Below are positions 37,109 to 47,867 of a DNA stretch of 64,000 bases, in pieces (the first letter of the stretch is position 1; every line of letters begins with the position of its first letter). The stretch lies in NCBI RefSeq assembly GCF_027912495.1, contig NZ_CP115463.1, positions 1,077,501 through 1,141,500 of the forward strand. The letters are read 5' to 3'. Both the position numbers and the translations under genes were made by a program. This DNA comes from Caulobacter sp. NIBR1757. GTDB taxonomy: Bacteria > Pseudomonadota > Alphaproteobacteria > Caulobacterales > Caulobacteraceae. The notes beneath the pieces were generated by a model that saw only the letters and a list, made by a program, of their open reading frames with translations, was not told the DNA's origin and made no database searches.

Positions 37109-37269
37109 GGGGACGGGTTCGCCGCGATCGCGGCGTACCTGTCCCCGGTCAGCGCGGACGTCTGACCGAGGCGCTCGCCAGCCGGTTTGCAACCCGTCTG
37201 GGGCGAGGTTCCGACACCTGCCGGCGCTGACCGGGGACAGGTAGGCCGCAAGGCGGCCAACCCGTCCCC
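37109..37269. repeat. REPIN-like element: two inverted REP units
   Basis: Unit A (37109-37146) and unit B (37233-37269) are each palindromes with GGGGAC/GTCCCC ends, and are inverted copies of each other. The pairing continues inwards through GGTCAGCGC/GCGCTGACC, leaving about 70 bases between the arms. A single related unit occurs at 22315-22351. Confidence 0.8.
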
Positions 37270-37395
37270 TGCTTTGCGGCGGTGAAGATCCGACTGCACG
37301 GGGCAATTTCGATGTGTCCCCGCGCTCGCCGTCCGGACTCCCGTGTTCGCGATTCAGGCATTGACCAGCCCGAACAAAACGGGAACATCAATCGG

Positions 37396-38034
37396 GTGTC
37401 TGATGAACGATCCGATTACAAGGAGCCTCCAGACCCGGGCGGCCTCGTGCCGCCCGGCTGGTTCCTGTCGGAGCACACCCTGCTGCCGGACCCGACCCTG
37501 AAGGGCTACCTCGATCGGGGCCAGTCGGTGTTCGGCCAGTGCGTCGGCAAGGACTGCCAGCGCAAGGCCTCGATGGACCTGCGGGAGCTGCTGCGGATCA
37601 CCGGTCCCAGCCTGCACATCAAGAAGATCGCCGACTACATGCGCTGCTCCCGGCTGGAGGGCTGCCGCTTCCGGTTCACCCGGCTGGAGCCGCGCTGCGA
37701 TGTGCCGCTCGACCGCTTCGCCCGCTTGCCGAACGTGCGGCTGCGGGTGCGCTGCAACCACTGCTTCTGCTTCACCCATCGCAAGGTGGACGCGGTCATC
37801 GCCTGGCTGACGACGACGGGGCAGGGCAGTCCGCGCAGCTGGATCAGCGACGTCGAGCGGCTGCTGACCGCCCGCTGCGGCTGCGGCGGCAGCGACTGGA
37901 AGATCGAGGTGATCATCTTCGACACCGCCAACCCGCGCTGGCGCCAGCAGGGCGACAAGGTGTTCGAGGACCGGCCGTTCAGGGCCAAGGGGAAGGCGGG
38001 GCAGGGCGACTGGACAGCCGCCGGCGTGGGATAA
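37396..38034 (+). CDS. Cys-rich protein of unknown function
   Basis: A 212-residue soluble protein with several close Cys pairs: CVGKDC, CSRLEGC, RCNHCFCF and RCGCGG. These suggest two or more structural zinc sites. Aromatic and basic residues lie near them (FRFTRLEP, ARLPNVRLRVRC), compatible with nucleic-acid binding. I do not recognise the family. The GTG start at 37396 is a best guess; longer readings run into the upstream repeat. It sits 29 bases before a phage terminase small subunit gene in the same direction, so it may be of phage origin. Confidence 0.65.
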   Translation: MSDERSDYKEPPDPGGLVPPGWFLSEHTLLPDPTLKGYLDRGQSVFGQCVGKDCQRKASMDLRELLRITGPSLHIKKIADYMRCSRLEGCRFRFTRLEPRCDVPLDRFARLPNVRLRVRCNHCFCFTHRKVDAVIAWLTTTGQGSPRSWISDVERLLTARCGCGGSDWKIEVIIFDTANPRWRQQGDKVFEDRPFRAKGKAGQGDWTAAGVG

Positions 38035-38063
38035 TGGTCTTGCCGCTTCGATAAGGAGACCCC

Positions 38064-38690
38064 GTGACCGCCAAGCCGACCCCGACCCCGTCCCTGCCCC
38101 CGCCCACCCGTTCGCGCCCGCAGAGCTTTCGGCCGCTGCGGCCGCGCATGCTGCGCTTCGTCGAGGAATACGGGCGTGACGGCAACGCCACCCAGGCCGC
38201 CATCCGGGCCGGCTACAGTCCGGGCTTCGCCCGCTCCAGCGCCTCGCGGTTGCTGAAGGACCGGCGGGTGGCGGACCTGCTCGGCGAGACAACCGATCCC
38301 GATGCGCCGGGCATGGACGACGCCCTGCGCGAATTGAGCTGGCTGGCCTTTTCCAACGTCATGGACCTGGTTCGCGTGGACGCCGACGGCGGCATCGCGC
38401 TCGATCCGAGGCGCCTCACTCGCAAACGGGCGGCCGGGGTGCGCGAACTGGTCATCGACGAGACCATCGACAAGGCGACCGGCAACGTCCGCCGCCAGGT
38501 GCGGCTGCGCATGGCCGACCGCAAGGACGCCCTGGTCAAGCTGATCGCCGGCCTGAAGCTGGACGACAAGGTCTATCGGCAGGGCATGGAGGACGGCCGC
38601 AACGACGTGTTCCTGCGAACCTCGGTGGAGGCGTTCGAGGAGCAGAGGGCGGCCCGCAGGAAGGCGGCGGGCTGGCCCGCGGACTGGTGA
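38064..38690 (+). CDS. Orphan phage terminase small subunit
   Basis: A 208-residue protein whose N-terminal section, FVEEYGRDGNATQAAIRAGY then SSASRLLKDRRVADLL, is the DNA-binding domain of terminase small subunits (terminase_2/XtmA type). These bind phage DNA and direct the large subunit to begin packaging. No large subunit, portal or capsid genes are near, so it is either a prophage remnant or a domesticated DNA-binding protein. Its G+C resembles the host chromosome, suggesting long residence. Confidence 0.82.
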   Translation: MTAKPTPTPSLPPPTRSRPQSFRPLRPRMLRFVEEYGRDGNATQAAIRAGYSPGFARSSASRLLKDRRVADLLGETTDPDAPGMDDALRELSWLAFSNVMDLVRVDADGGIALDPRRLTRKRAAGVRELVIDETIDKATGNVRRQVRLRMADRKDALVKLIAGLKLDDKVYRQGMEDGRNDVFLRTSVEAFEEQRAARRKAAGWPADW

Positions 38691-38767
38691 GGGGGGCGGT
38701 TGGCGGGCCGGGGGCGGGCCGCGGCTTCCGATTCGACGGCTCGCCGCCGTCGCGTTAGCCTCGCCCC

Positions 38768-39424
38768 ATGTGCGGACGTTTCGACACCTCTCACCTGACC
38801 TGGGCCGACATCCACGACCAACTGACGACCTTCGGCGAGCATCTCCCGGTCGTCACCGCCCCGATCAACATGGAGCCCAACGACGACGTGCGGCCGACCA
38901 CGCCGCAGGTTACCGCCCGGCTGCAGGACGGCGCCTGGGTGCTGGAGAAGATGCGCTGGGGGCTGGTGCCCTTCTGGCGGAACGGCAAGCCGCTGAAGGA
39001 CAGCGAGAAGGGCAAGGGCGACGGCTTCAAGCTGACCACCTTCAACTGCCGGGTGGAGACCTGCGAAAGCGCCGCCACCTTCAAGGGCGCCTTTTCGCGC
39101 CGCCGCTGCATCGCGCCGGCCAGCGCCTGGTACGAATGGACGGGGCCGGAGGGGGGCAAGACCAAACACCGGTTCGCGCGGACGGACGGCAAGGCCATCT
39201 GGTTCGCCGGCCTGTGGGACCGCTGCACGACGCCGGACGCCGGCGAGGTGACCAGCTTCACCATCCTGACCGGGCCGTCGGAGGGCTGGCTGGGCGACTA
39301 CCACAGCCGCGCGCCGGTCATCCTGGAGCCGGAGGAGTGGGGGAAGTGGCTGGACCCGACGCAGGACACGGGGCCGCTGATGGCGGCGGTGCGGGCAGAG
39401 CGGTTTGGAGTAGCTCCGACTTAA
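38768..39424 (+). CDS. SRAP domain protein (HMCES/YedK type), possibly 3'-clipped
   Basis: A 218-residue protein of the SRAP family, which forms a thiazolidine crosslink with abasic sites in single-stranded DNA and so shields them. Catalytic residues are present: Cys2 (after Met removal the N-terminal residue), Asn93, Glu123 in WYEWTG and His179 in DYHSRAPVIL. Only 39 residues follow the His, and the usual C-terminal segment with a VN motif is missing. The base composition changes at about 39405, right in the last codons, where the low-GC NACHT insert begins. Confidence 0.9.
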   Translation: MCGRFDTSHLTWADIHDQLTTFGEHLPVVTAPINMEPNDDVRPTTPQVTARLQDGAWVLEKMRWGLVPFWRNGKPLKDSEKGKGDGFKLTTFNCRVETCESAATFKGAFSRRRCIAPASAWYEWTGPEGGKTKHRFARTDGKAIWFAGLWDRCTTPDAGEVTSFTILTGPSEGWLGDYHSRAPVILEPEEWGKWLDPTQDTGPLMAAVRAERFGVAPT

Positions 39425-42400
39425 TCACTCGTCTGGAACAACGAAAAATCATATCGACTCGCCTGGATGCTGCCGCCTACGAAGTCAGCAAGCGCTCTCC
39501 AGTCACAACTTCCTCGATAGACGCTGCCAATCTAGGATTCGATAGCCTCAACGAGTCCACAAGTTCCATTTCCTTGCGAAGCAGCTTGTTACGGACCAAG
39601 TCGCCACGCGAGACGTTTCTTTGGCTTGTTGATCTTGCACGGTGTCGGCCCCCATGCCCTTCAAGCCAAACTTGAAAAGCGAAGATCGCCCCGGCGAATG
39701 CAGTCTGATCATTATCCAGGGATTCAAAGGCAGCTAGCCAAGCGTCCTCTGGAATATAGCCTGCAGGCCGGCGCGAAACGGAAGCCGCTTCAAATGGCGG
39801 CAAGCTGAAGCCTACCGAGCCGAATACGCGCAACGCAGCCACTCTGCGAGAGAGAGGAAATGCCACATTATCCAAGAGATGCTGATACATCTCGCTTGCA
39901 TAAAGCGCCAAACCTGAGAGCGCGCCGATGTCTTCTAAACTTCCAGCAAGCTCCGCCTTCAAGAACAACTCTATTCCGTGAGTTCTAATCAGATCTTCAC
40001 TGATCACTCCATACCACGACCATTGTAGTTCGACAAAGCGGCGTGTTCTTTTGGCTCTGTCCAATATTTCGCTTTTTGTATCTTTTAATACTTCATCTCT
40101 TGTCGCCCGGTGAGCAAATCCGCCCCGATGAATACGTGATCTGTCGTTAACTCCTTGTAGAGCGCGAACTGCAATCCTAGAAAGAGCGTCGTTCTCAGAA
40201 AGCACAGCGTCCTTAAACATTTTAACCGCTTGGCTTTGCAAAAATACCTGTCGATCACGGCTGCTTTCCAAGGCCATAGATATATTTGAAAATGAAACAA
40301 AATTACCCTTTAAAGCAAGCTCGGTGGCCCCAGAAAACAGAGCGCTAAGCGCATCCTTTACTGCTGCTTCGCTCGGGCTCAAATATTCCATCGACTTTGC
40401 GAGAAAGGAAAGTATGGCTTGCTTCTGTAACGAAGACGACGCCGAAGCAGACCATTCAATCAAAATATTGATGGCTTCTTGTTGGCGCCTCGCGTTGCGA
40501 TAAGTTTTCAACTGCAGTGCTAAGTGGGTGACAACATCCCATTCTTTACGCACTATCCGAGGTTTCATATATTTCAGTAGTTGTGCAACCGTGTCGAATT
40601 TGTCGTCTATACTGCGAGAGAAAAAATACTCGAGAAAAGTTTGGTGTGTAAAGGCGAAGACTCGATCGCCGACCTCCGTCATAACCCATGCGCGCCCCAC
40701 TAAAAATTCTAGTAACGATCGCGCCGCAGCAATTGCCTTTGAGCGGTTTTCGTAGAGCGCGCCGAAGTACTGTCTCAACTCGGTTTCAAGCCATTGTCGC
40801 TCGACCCCGGCGGATAGCTTTGGGTCGCCATAAACGCGGGCTGCTATCTCGCTGAAAAGCTGCAATCTGTCGAAATCATCTGGCAGGTCGGGAAGAATTC
40901 CGCGATCAGGATCCCAGCGCTCAAACATAAGAACGGCGCACTCTCTGTAGATCTCCGGTCGATTCGACGGAATGTCTTTCTGAGAGTTGAATAGCCAAGC
41001 CATCAACCCGAGCATAAGGGGATTGCGCCTTAGATCGGCAGCATTACGCTCTGTTTGCTGAAGGAACCGTTGTGATTGGGCGGCCGCTTCGGCCTCAGTA
41101 TGCTCACCGACCACTTTGAAGAACTTCTTCGTGTATTCGGAAACTTCCGCATTGTCGAACTTCTCTAGAACGTACTCCTCATAGTCTCCAGGCATCGGTG
41201 CCGAGTCGTATCCGACGACTCGCGATGTAATTATCGAAGGGCACAGTGGGTAGAGTTCACAAAAAGCTTGAACCAAATCTACAAATTCCCGCCGACGTGA
41301 GGTTTCCAATATTTCGTCAAGCCCGTCAAAGGCAAAAACGGCCCGCCCACAGACAAAGAGATAGCTCAAAGCTTCAGATACGTCCGTAACGTCACCCGGA
41401 ACGTGTTGCCGGGTGTCTCTGACGAGATAATCGAAAAGAGACAGCTGAGGTTCTTTGACGCGAGCCTGTTCGAATTGCCTGAGAATTACCCGAAACGGAA
41501 TCTTTTGCTCGCTTTGCCCTATCTGGGGCCGATCGCCGTACTGTAGTGCGTGGAATGCATTCTTCGCCAAATCATAACATAGCCTTTGACAAAGAGTGCT
41601 CTTACCGCCGCCTGGATCACCCAGAACTACTATGCGTGAAAAGGACGCCTTCAAATCAGCAAAGGCTACTCGAGAAAGTTCGTTTTCTATTTCCTTAGGA
41701 TTCACATGAACCGCTAGACTAGCTGAGATGTTTTGTTGAGAAATGGTTGCGGGCGCGATGCCTTTGATTACACCCTCAAGATGCCGCGCGTTGCGCTGAC
41801 TCTCGCGCAGCCGAATCTTCGGTGGAATATAAATTCTGGTGATATCAACGTTTCGAGCGCCCTTGTTTGTCTCGACCCGCACATTCTTGTAAGAATTCTG
41901 TAGTCCTTTTGCAATCTTCGCCAGGGTTGGATTCAGAGACTCGAATGTGTGCTGAGGGCGATTAGGAAGGCGCAATGAAGACAGCGCAGCGTCGAGGGCG
42001 CTGAGGCGGTTGCTTATTTCCTTATGGTGAGCAGACAGTAAGGCATGGACAGATTTATCTTTAGAGAGCTCGGCAAACGTAGTCGAGAACGATATCATTA
42101 AGCTTTCGAATAGAGTAAAACACTTACCGTCATCTTGAGGGAGAAAGCGATAGTACATCTCGGAGAACGTGGGCTTTAGCGCTTCCCCGTCGGCAGATAG
42201 AAGCGCGTGCTGGATCATTGCATCGGCCAAGCCCGATTTAGCGAGTTCATCAAGAAATGCTGACACGCTCTGAGTTAGCTCGCCTCGGTAGGTACCGAGA
42301 ACAATCTCAAAATCCGAGAAGGCCGTTTTGACAAGAGCACTCTTGGCCGGAATGTTCTTCAGAGCACTATCTATTTTTCGGAGGCGGAGTGCCTTCTGCA

Positions 42401-42560
42401 TTGTGAGTGAGAATGCGCGTTGCATTCCCGCTGACAGGACTTTGGTTAGAATAGCGGACATGGCACCCATTTTCCCAATCTCCGCGCAAGCTTGTGTTTA
42501 AAATAGTGAGTTAGTCAATGTGAACGTGTGGTGACGGTGGAGTTCACGGGGGCGAATATG
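39405..42560. mobile_element. Low-GC genomic islet carrying the NACHT gene
   Basis: Composition falls sharply at about 39405 and recovers at about 42560, just inside the stop of uvrB's neighbour region. No integrase, transposase or convincing terminal repeats were seen, so the mechanism of insertion is unknown. Limits are approximate. Confidence 0.55.
39477..42470 (-). CDS. NACHT-domain NTPase, probable antiphage NLR-like protein
   Basis: A 997-residue protein. The NTPase has Walker A GDPGGGKST (284-292) and Walker B FAFDGLDEIL (380-389), the DGLDE form typical of NACHT. Then come the IITSRVVGYD sensor region and the RRNPLMLGLMAWLF and FTHQTFLEYFFS segments of the winged-helix part. The 280 N-terminal residues are helical and of unknown type; the C-terminal 350 are helical without clear repeats and would be the sensor. 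Bacterial NACHT proteins are known antiphage STAND-type defences. G+C and codon use are far below the neighbours, a sign of transfer. No partner gene is visible. An alternative ATG is at 42461. Confidence 0.88.
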   Translation of the reverse strand: MGAMSAILTKVLSAGMQRAFSLTMQKALRLRKIDSALKNIPAKSALVKTAFSDFEIVLGTYRGELTQSVSAFLDELAKSGLADAMIQHALLSADGEALKPTFSEMYYRFLPQDDGKCFTLFESLMISFSTTFAELSKDKSVHALLSAHHKEISNRLSALDAALSSLRLPNRPQHTFESLNPTLAKIAKGLQNSYKNVRVETNKGARNVDITRIYIPPKIRLRESQRNARHLEGVIKGIAPATISQQNISASLAVHVNPKEIENELSRVAFADLKASFSRIVVLGDPGGGKSTLCQRLCYDLAKNAFHALQYGDRPQIGQSEQKIPFRVILRQFEQARVKEPQLSLFDYLVRDTRQHVPGDVTDVSEALSYLFVCGRAVFAFDGLDEILETSRRREFVDLVQAFCELYPLCPSIITSRVVGYDSAPMPGDYEEYVLEKFDNAEVSEYTKKFFKVVGEHTEAEAAAQSQRFLQQTERNAADLRRNPLMLGLMAWLFNSQKDIPSNRPEIYRECAVLMFERWDPDRGILPDLPDDFDRLQLFSEIAARVYGDPKLSAGVERQWLETELRQYFGALYENRSKAIAAARSLLEFLVGRAWVMTEVGDRVFAFTHQTFLEYFFSRSIDDKFDTVAQLLKYMKPRIVRKEWDVVTHLALQLKTYRNARRQQEAINILIEWSASASSSLQKQAILSFLAKSMEYLSPSEAAVKDALSALFSGATELALKGNFVSFSNISMALESSRDRQVFLQSQAVKMFKDAVLSENDALSRIAVRALQGVNDRSRIHRGGFAHRATRDEVLKDTKSEILDRAKRTRRFVELQWSWYGVISEDLIRTHGIELFLKAELAGSLEDIGALSGLALYASEMYQHLLDNVAFPLSRRVAALRVFGSVGFSLPPFEAASVSRRPAGYIPEDAWLAAFESLDNDQTAFAGAIFAFQVWLEGHGGRHRARSTSQRNVSRGDLVRNKLLRKEMELVDSLRLSNPRLAASIEEVVTGERLLTS

Positions 42561-42567
42561 ACGCTTG

Positions 42568-44811
<2,244 letters not shown>

Positions 44812-44969
44812 GGCTGCAATGTAGGGCTCGGGCGGGCGTGGGGCCAGTGGGGCTGGTGACAGGGGTTGGCAGCAGTGAAGCGGGCGAGGGGGCGCGGTGT
44901 TCCCCCCTTTGTCGGGCATGACGGGCAGGAGCGCCGGGCCGGATGCTTGACGCTTACCGGAGTGACTCC

Positions 44970-45407
44970 ATGACTCTTGCTGCCCGTATTCTTGCCCCCC
45001 TTAGCCTGATGGCCGCCATCCTGGCGACACCGGCGCTCGCCGCCGACGCCCGGTCGATGACCGGGGTCTGGGAGGGTGGTTACGACTGCTGGCATGGCAA
45101 GACCTTCCTGCGCCTGACGCTGACCGGCGAGGCCAACGGCGATCTGAAGGGGACGTGGCGCTTCGGGCGGGTCAGCTATGAGGGTGTCGCCCAGCAGCCG
45201 GTGCCGGACGGCGAGTTCGAGGTCCACGGCTGGCTGGAGGACGACGGCGGGGTGCATCTGTCGGCCGGCGACTGGATCCTGAAGCCGGAGGGGGACTGGG
45301 CCAAGTTCGGGGTGATCGCCGACCTGGTGGAGGGCAAGTCCGACCGCTACATCGGCGGCTACATCCTCTCGCCGACCTGCGGAAAGTTCGCCGTCTTCAA
45401 GAAGTAG
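44970..45407 (+). CDS. Secreted protein of unknown function
   Basis: A 145-residue protein with a signal peptide (cleavage after PALAADA). The mature part, [21 protein letters not shown] to the C-terminal [17 protein letters not shown], reads as a small beta-rich domain with two Cys that may pair. I do not recognise the family. The start at 44970 follows from the signal peptide. Convergent with two small secreted-protein genes. Confidence 0.7.
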   Translation: MTLAARILAPLSLMAAILATPALAADARSMTGVWEGGYDCWHGKTFLRLTLTGEANGDLKGTWRFGRVSYEGVAQQPVPDGEFEVHGWLEDDGGVHLSAGDWILKPEGDWAKFGVIADLVEGKSDRYIGGYILSPTCGKFAVFKK

Positions 45408-45413
45408 GGGCGA

Positions 45414-45854
45414 TCAGCCGAACTTGCCGGTGTAGCCTTCGTAGATGTCGAGGCAGGCGCTGCGTTGCAGGTTCCAGGGCCCGGTGCGCTTGTCGCCGCC
45501 GCGGGCCAGCATCTCGTTGCCCATCTCGCGGCCGGTGGCCAGCTGGTCGGAGGCCAGGGCCAGGGCGGCCTTGCGCTCCATCCCCCGGTCACGGACCAGG
45601 CGATCAATGGCGGCGTTGAACATCGCCACGCCGGTGGACTTGTCGGCCTCGTCGCCGCGATAGGCGAAGCCGGCCGAGAAGATGCCGGCGCATTGAGCGT
45701 GCAGCACCCAGTAGGGCTTGCCGACATCGGACTCTGTCAGGGCGCTGGCGGCGCCCTTGCTCATCACCAGGTCGGCGGCGGCGACCGGCGCGGCGGCAAA
45801 CACCATGGGGGAGGCGACGAGCAGGGCCGCCAGGGCTGCGGAGGCGATCTTCAT
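45414..45854 (-). CDS. Secreted small protein, paralogue B of a tandem pair
   Basis: A 146-residue exported protein (signal peptide to about residue 26). The mature chain has SALTESDVGKPYWVLHAQCAGIF and ends with WNLQRSACLDIYEGY. Exactly these landmarks recur in the gene just upstream, so the two are tandem duplicates. Two conserved Cys probably form a disulfide. Function unknown. It starts 1 base after the upstream gene's stop, so translation is coupled. Confidence 0.75.
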   Translation of the reverse strand: MKIASAALAALLVASPMVFAAAPVAAADLVMSKGAASALTESDVGKPYWVLHAQCAGIFSAGFAYRGDEADKSTGVAMFNAAIDRLVRDRGMERKAALALASDQLATGREMGNEMLARGGDKRTGPWNLQRSACLDIYEGYTGKFG

Positions 45855-45855
45855 G

Positions 45856-46302
45856 TCAGTAGCTCACCTGGGTGTAGGCTTCGGCGACATCGAGGCAGGA
45901 GCTGCGGGCGAAGTTCCAGGTCGATTTGGCGCTGGTGTCGCCGCTGGAAACAAGGCCCATGCTGTCGGTGCGGGCCTTCAGCACGGCCGGCTCGATGACC
46001 ACCAGGGCTTCCTTGCGGGTCAGGCCGCGGTCCTTGACCAGGCGCTTGATGGCGTCGTTGGCGAAGGTCACCGCCAGCTTGCTGGAGGCGTCGGCGCCGG
46101 CGGTGTCGCCGCGGTCGGTGAGGTATTGGGCGGCGGCGCCGAACAGGCCGGCGCACTGCGCCTGGGCCGACCAGTAGGGCTGGCCGTTGAGGTTCTCGGT
46201 CAGGCTGTCGGGCGCGGCCTCGTACAGCAGGTCGCCCGCGAGAGCAGGCATGGCGGCGGCGGCGAGGGCCAGGGCGGCGGCGCCGACGATGAGCTTCTTC
46301 AT
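45856..46302 (-). CDS. Secreted small protein, paralogue A of a tandem pair
   Basis: A 148-residue exported protein (MKKLIVGAAALALAAAAMPALAG in outline is the signal peptide). The mature part has DSLTENLNGQPYWSAQAQCAGLF, a helical centre and the terminal WNFARSSCLDVAEAY. It is first in a two-gene operon with its paralogue, with 1 base between. I cannot assign a family. The start at 46302 gives the standard signal. Confidence 0.75.
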   Translation of the reverse strand: MKKLIVGAAALALAAAAMPALAGDLLYEAAPDSLTENLNGQPYWSAQAQCAGLFGAAAQYLTDRGDTAGADASSKLAVTFANDAIKRLVKDRGLTRKEALVVIEPAVLKARTDSMGLVSSGDTSAKSTWNFARSSCLDVAEAYTQVSY

Positions 46303-46700
46303 GGACGTCTCCAATACGTCACGCGTGGACGTAGAACATGGTGACTCGCAACGGGCCGTCGCGCAATGGATACCCGAACCGAGGCGTCAGGTTTCGCACA
46401 GTAGTCTTCGCCTCGAAGGCGAAATTTGCCGCAGTGCGGGCGAACGCCGGAGTCTTGGCGAATCTGCAAGAACTTGAGTGTGTTAACCAGGGCCGGCGCG
46501 AAATCTGGCGGCCTGCTCAATGTTGCGGTGCAGCATGGCCTTGCGAATCGGCCACATTTGGGCCATAAAGTCTGGCATAAGGACCACCTCGGCCTAATCC
46601 TGATCCTGGCCGAATCCGTCGTTCGATCGCCCGCGTACAGTATTTTGGGCTTGTTCGACGCCGATACCGGGGGGCGCATCCTGCCCCTGTCGCACAGGAC
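46303..46700. other. Divergent intergenic region without recognised gene
   Basis: These 398 bases separate the secreted-pair operon from the SleB-type gene. A small hairpin (TTCGCC-TCGAA-GGCGAA) lies at 46407-46423. No credible coding frame or named regulatory box was seen. Confidence 0.5.
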
Positions 46701-47804
46701 TTGAGACCTTTGTTTTTGTTTGAACGGAGCCGCGCTGGCGCGCGAGCCCTGGCCGTTGGCGCATCAACCGGCGCCGCCATGGGCCTCATCGTCGCGGCCG
46801 CCTATGTGGCGGGCACCGCTGACGCGCGCGAGCAGAACGTCCGTATGGCCGACATGGCCCAGGCCGCCGGCGGCGGCTATTCCGAAGTCGCTCTGCGCGA
46901 CCGCGTGCTCGACATGGACCCGGCCGCCCTGGCCCTGGCCCGCCGCTACGATCCCATGCTGACCACCGGCGGCGCCCAGCGCGACCGCCAGACGGCGCTG
47001 GAAGTCGCCCGCATGGATCGCATCGAGCCGCCGGCCAGCGCATCCTTCGTCAACGGGACCAAGCCCGCCGGCGGCGTCGTGCTGCGCGCCAGCTTCGGCG
47101 GGCCGTTCAACCCCGCCGCCGAACCCTTCCGCCTGACCGGCGCCCTCGACACGTCGCGCGATCTCGAGTGCCTGACCCAGGCCGTCTACTACGAAGCCCG
47201 CGGCGAGACTCCGGCCGGCCAGGCGGCCGTCGCCCAGGTGGTTCTGAACCGCGTGCGCCATCCGGCCTTCCCCAAGAGCGTCTGCTCGGTGGTCTTCCAG
47301 CGCGCCTTCGGCGTCTGCCAGTTCAGCTTCGCCTGCGACGGCTCGATGCGCCGGGGCCGTGAGCCGGGCGCCTGGAGCCGGGCCCGCAAGGTCGCCAGCC
47401 GCGCCATCGCCGGCTATGTGATGCCGAGCGTCGGCAACGCCACCCACTTCCATACCATCAACGTCTCGCCGGGCTGGGGCCCGCGCATGGTGCGGGTGGA
47501 GCAGGTCGGCCTGCACATCTTCTACCGCTTCGGCGGCGGACGCGGCGCTCCGGGCGCCTTCGACGGCCGCCCCCGCCTGTCGGGTCCGGACGGCGACTTC
47601 CAGGTGGCGTCGGCGACCGACCTGCCGGAAGGTCCGCTGCCCTACGAGGTGGTGACGCCGTCGGGCGCCAAGGTGATCCTGGCCTCGGCGGTCTCCGAGA
47701 CCCGGGGCGACGCGCCCGGCATCGGCGGTCCCGCCGACAAGCCCAAGGAGCCGGCGACGGCCCCGAAGTCCGAAACGTCCGCGTCTGCCGCGAGCGCGAT
47801 GTAG
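46701..47804 (+). CDS. Cell wall hydrolase, SleB/CwlJ (Hydrolase_2) type
   Basis: A 367-residue envelope protein. A hydrophobic segment at about residues 14-38 anchors or exports it. The hydrolase domain spans about 150-275: LECLTQAVYYEARGETPAGQAAVAQVVLNRV contains the catalytic-type Glu, followed by CSVVFQ, CQFSFACDG and NATHFHT. In this fold the enzyme cleaves glycan strands of peptidoglycan. The C-terminal 90 residues are low-complexity Ala/Pro/Lys. Start codon is probably TTG at 46701 with ACAGGA close upstream; another TTG lies at 46710. Confidence 0.88.
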   Translation: MRPLFLFERSRAGARALAVGASTGAAMGLIVAAAYVAGTADAREQNVRMADMAQAAGGGYSEVALRDRVLDMDPAALALARRYDPMLTTGGAQRDRQTALEVARMDRIEPPASASFVNGTKPAGGVVLRASFGGPFNPAAEPFRLTGALDTSRDLECLTQAVYYEARGETPAGQAAVAQVVLNRVRHPAFPKSVCSVVFQRAFGVCQFSFACDGSMRRGREPGAWSRARKVASRAIAGYVMPSVGNATHFHTINVSPGWGPRMVRVEQVGLHIFYRFGGGRGAPGAFDGRPRLSGPDGDFQVASATDLPEGPLPYEVVTPSGAKVILASAVSETRGDAPGIGGPADKPKEPATAPKSETSASAASAM

Positions 47805-47814
47805 CCACCCCACG

Positions 47815-47859
47815 GCTGTCATCCTTCGGTCGCGCTGCGCGCGACCGAAGGATGACAGC
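47815..47859. repeat. Perfect 20-bp hairpin between convergent genes
   Basis: GCTGTCATCCTTCGGTCGCG (47815-47834) is the exact reverse complement of 47840-47859, around a 5-base loop. No T run, so it may be a dispersed palindrome that also shields both mRNA 3' ends. Confidence 0.75.
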
Positions 47860-47867
47860 GGGTCGGT

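Noticed and set aside
42471..42567. Direct repeats or an integrase marking the ends of the NACHT islet
   Set aside because: No convincing terminal repeat or recombinase gene was found; only the composition change supports the boundary.
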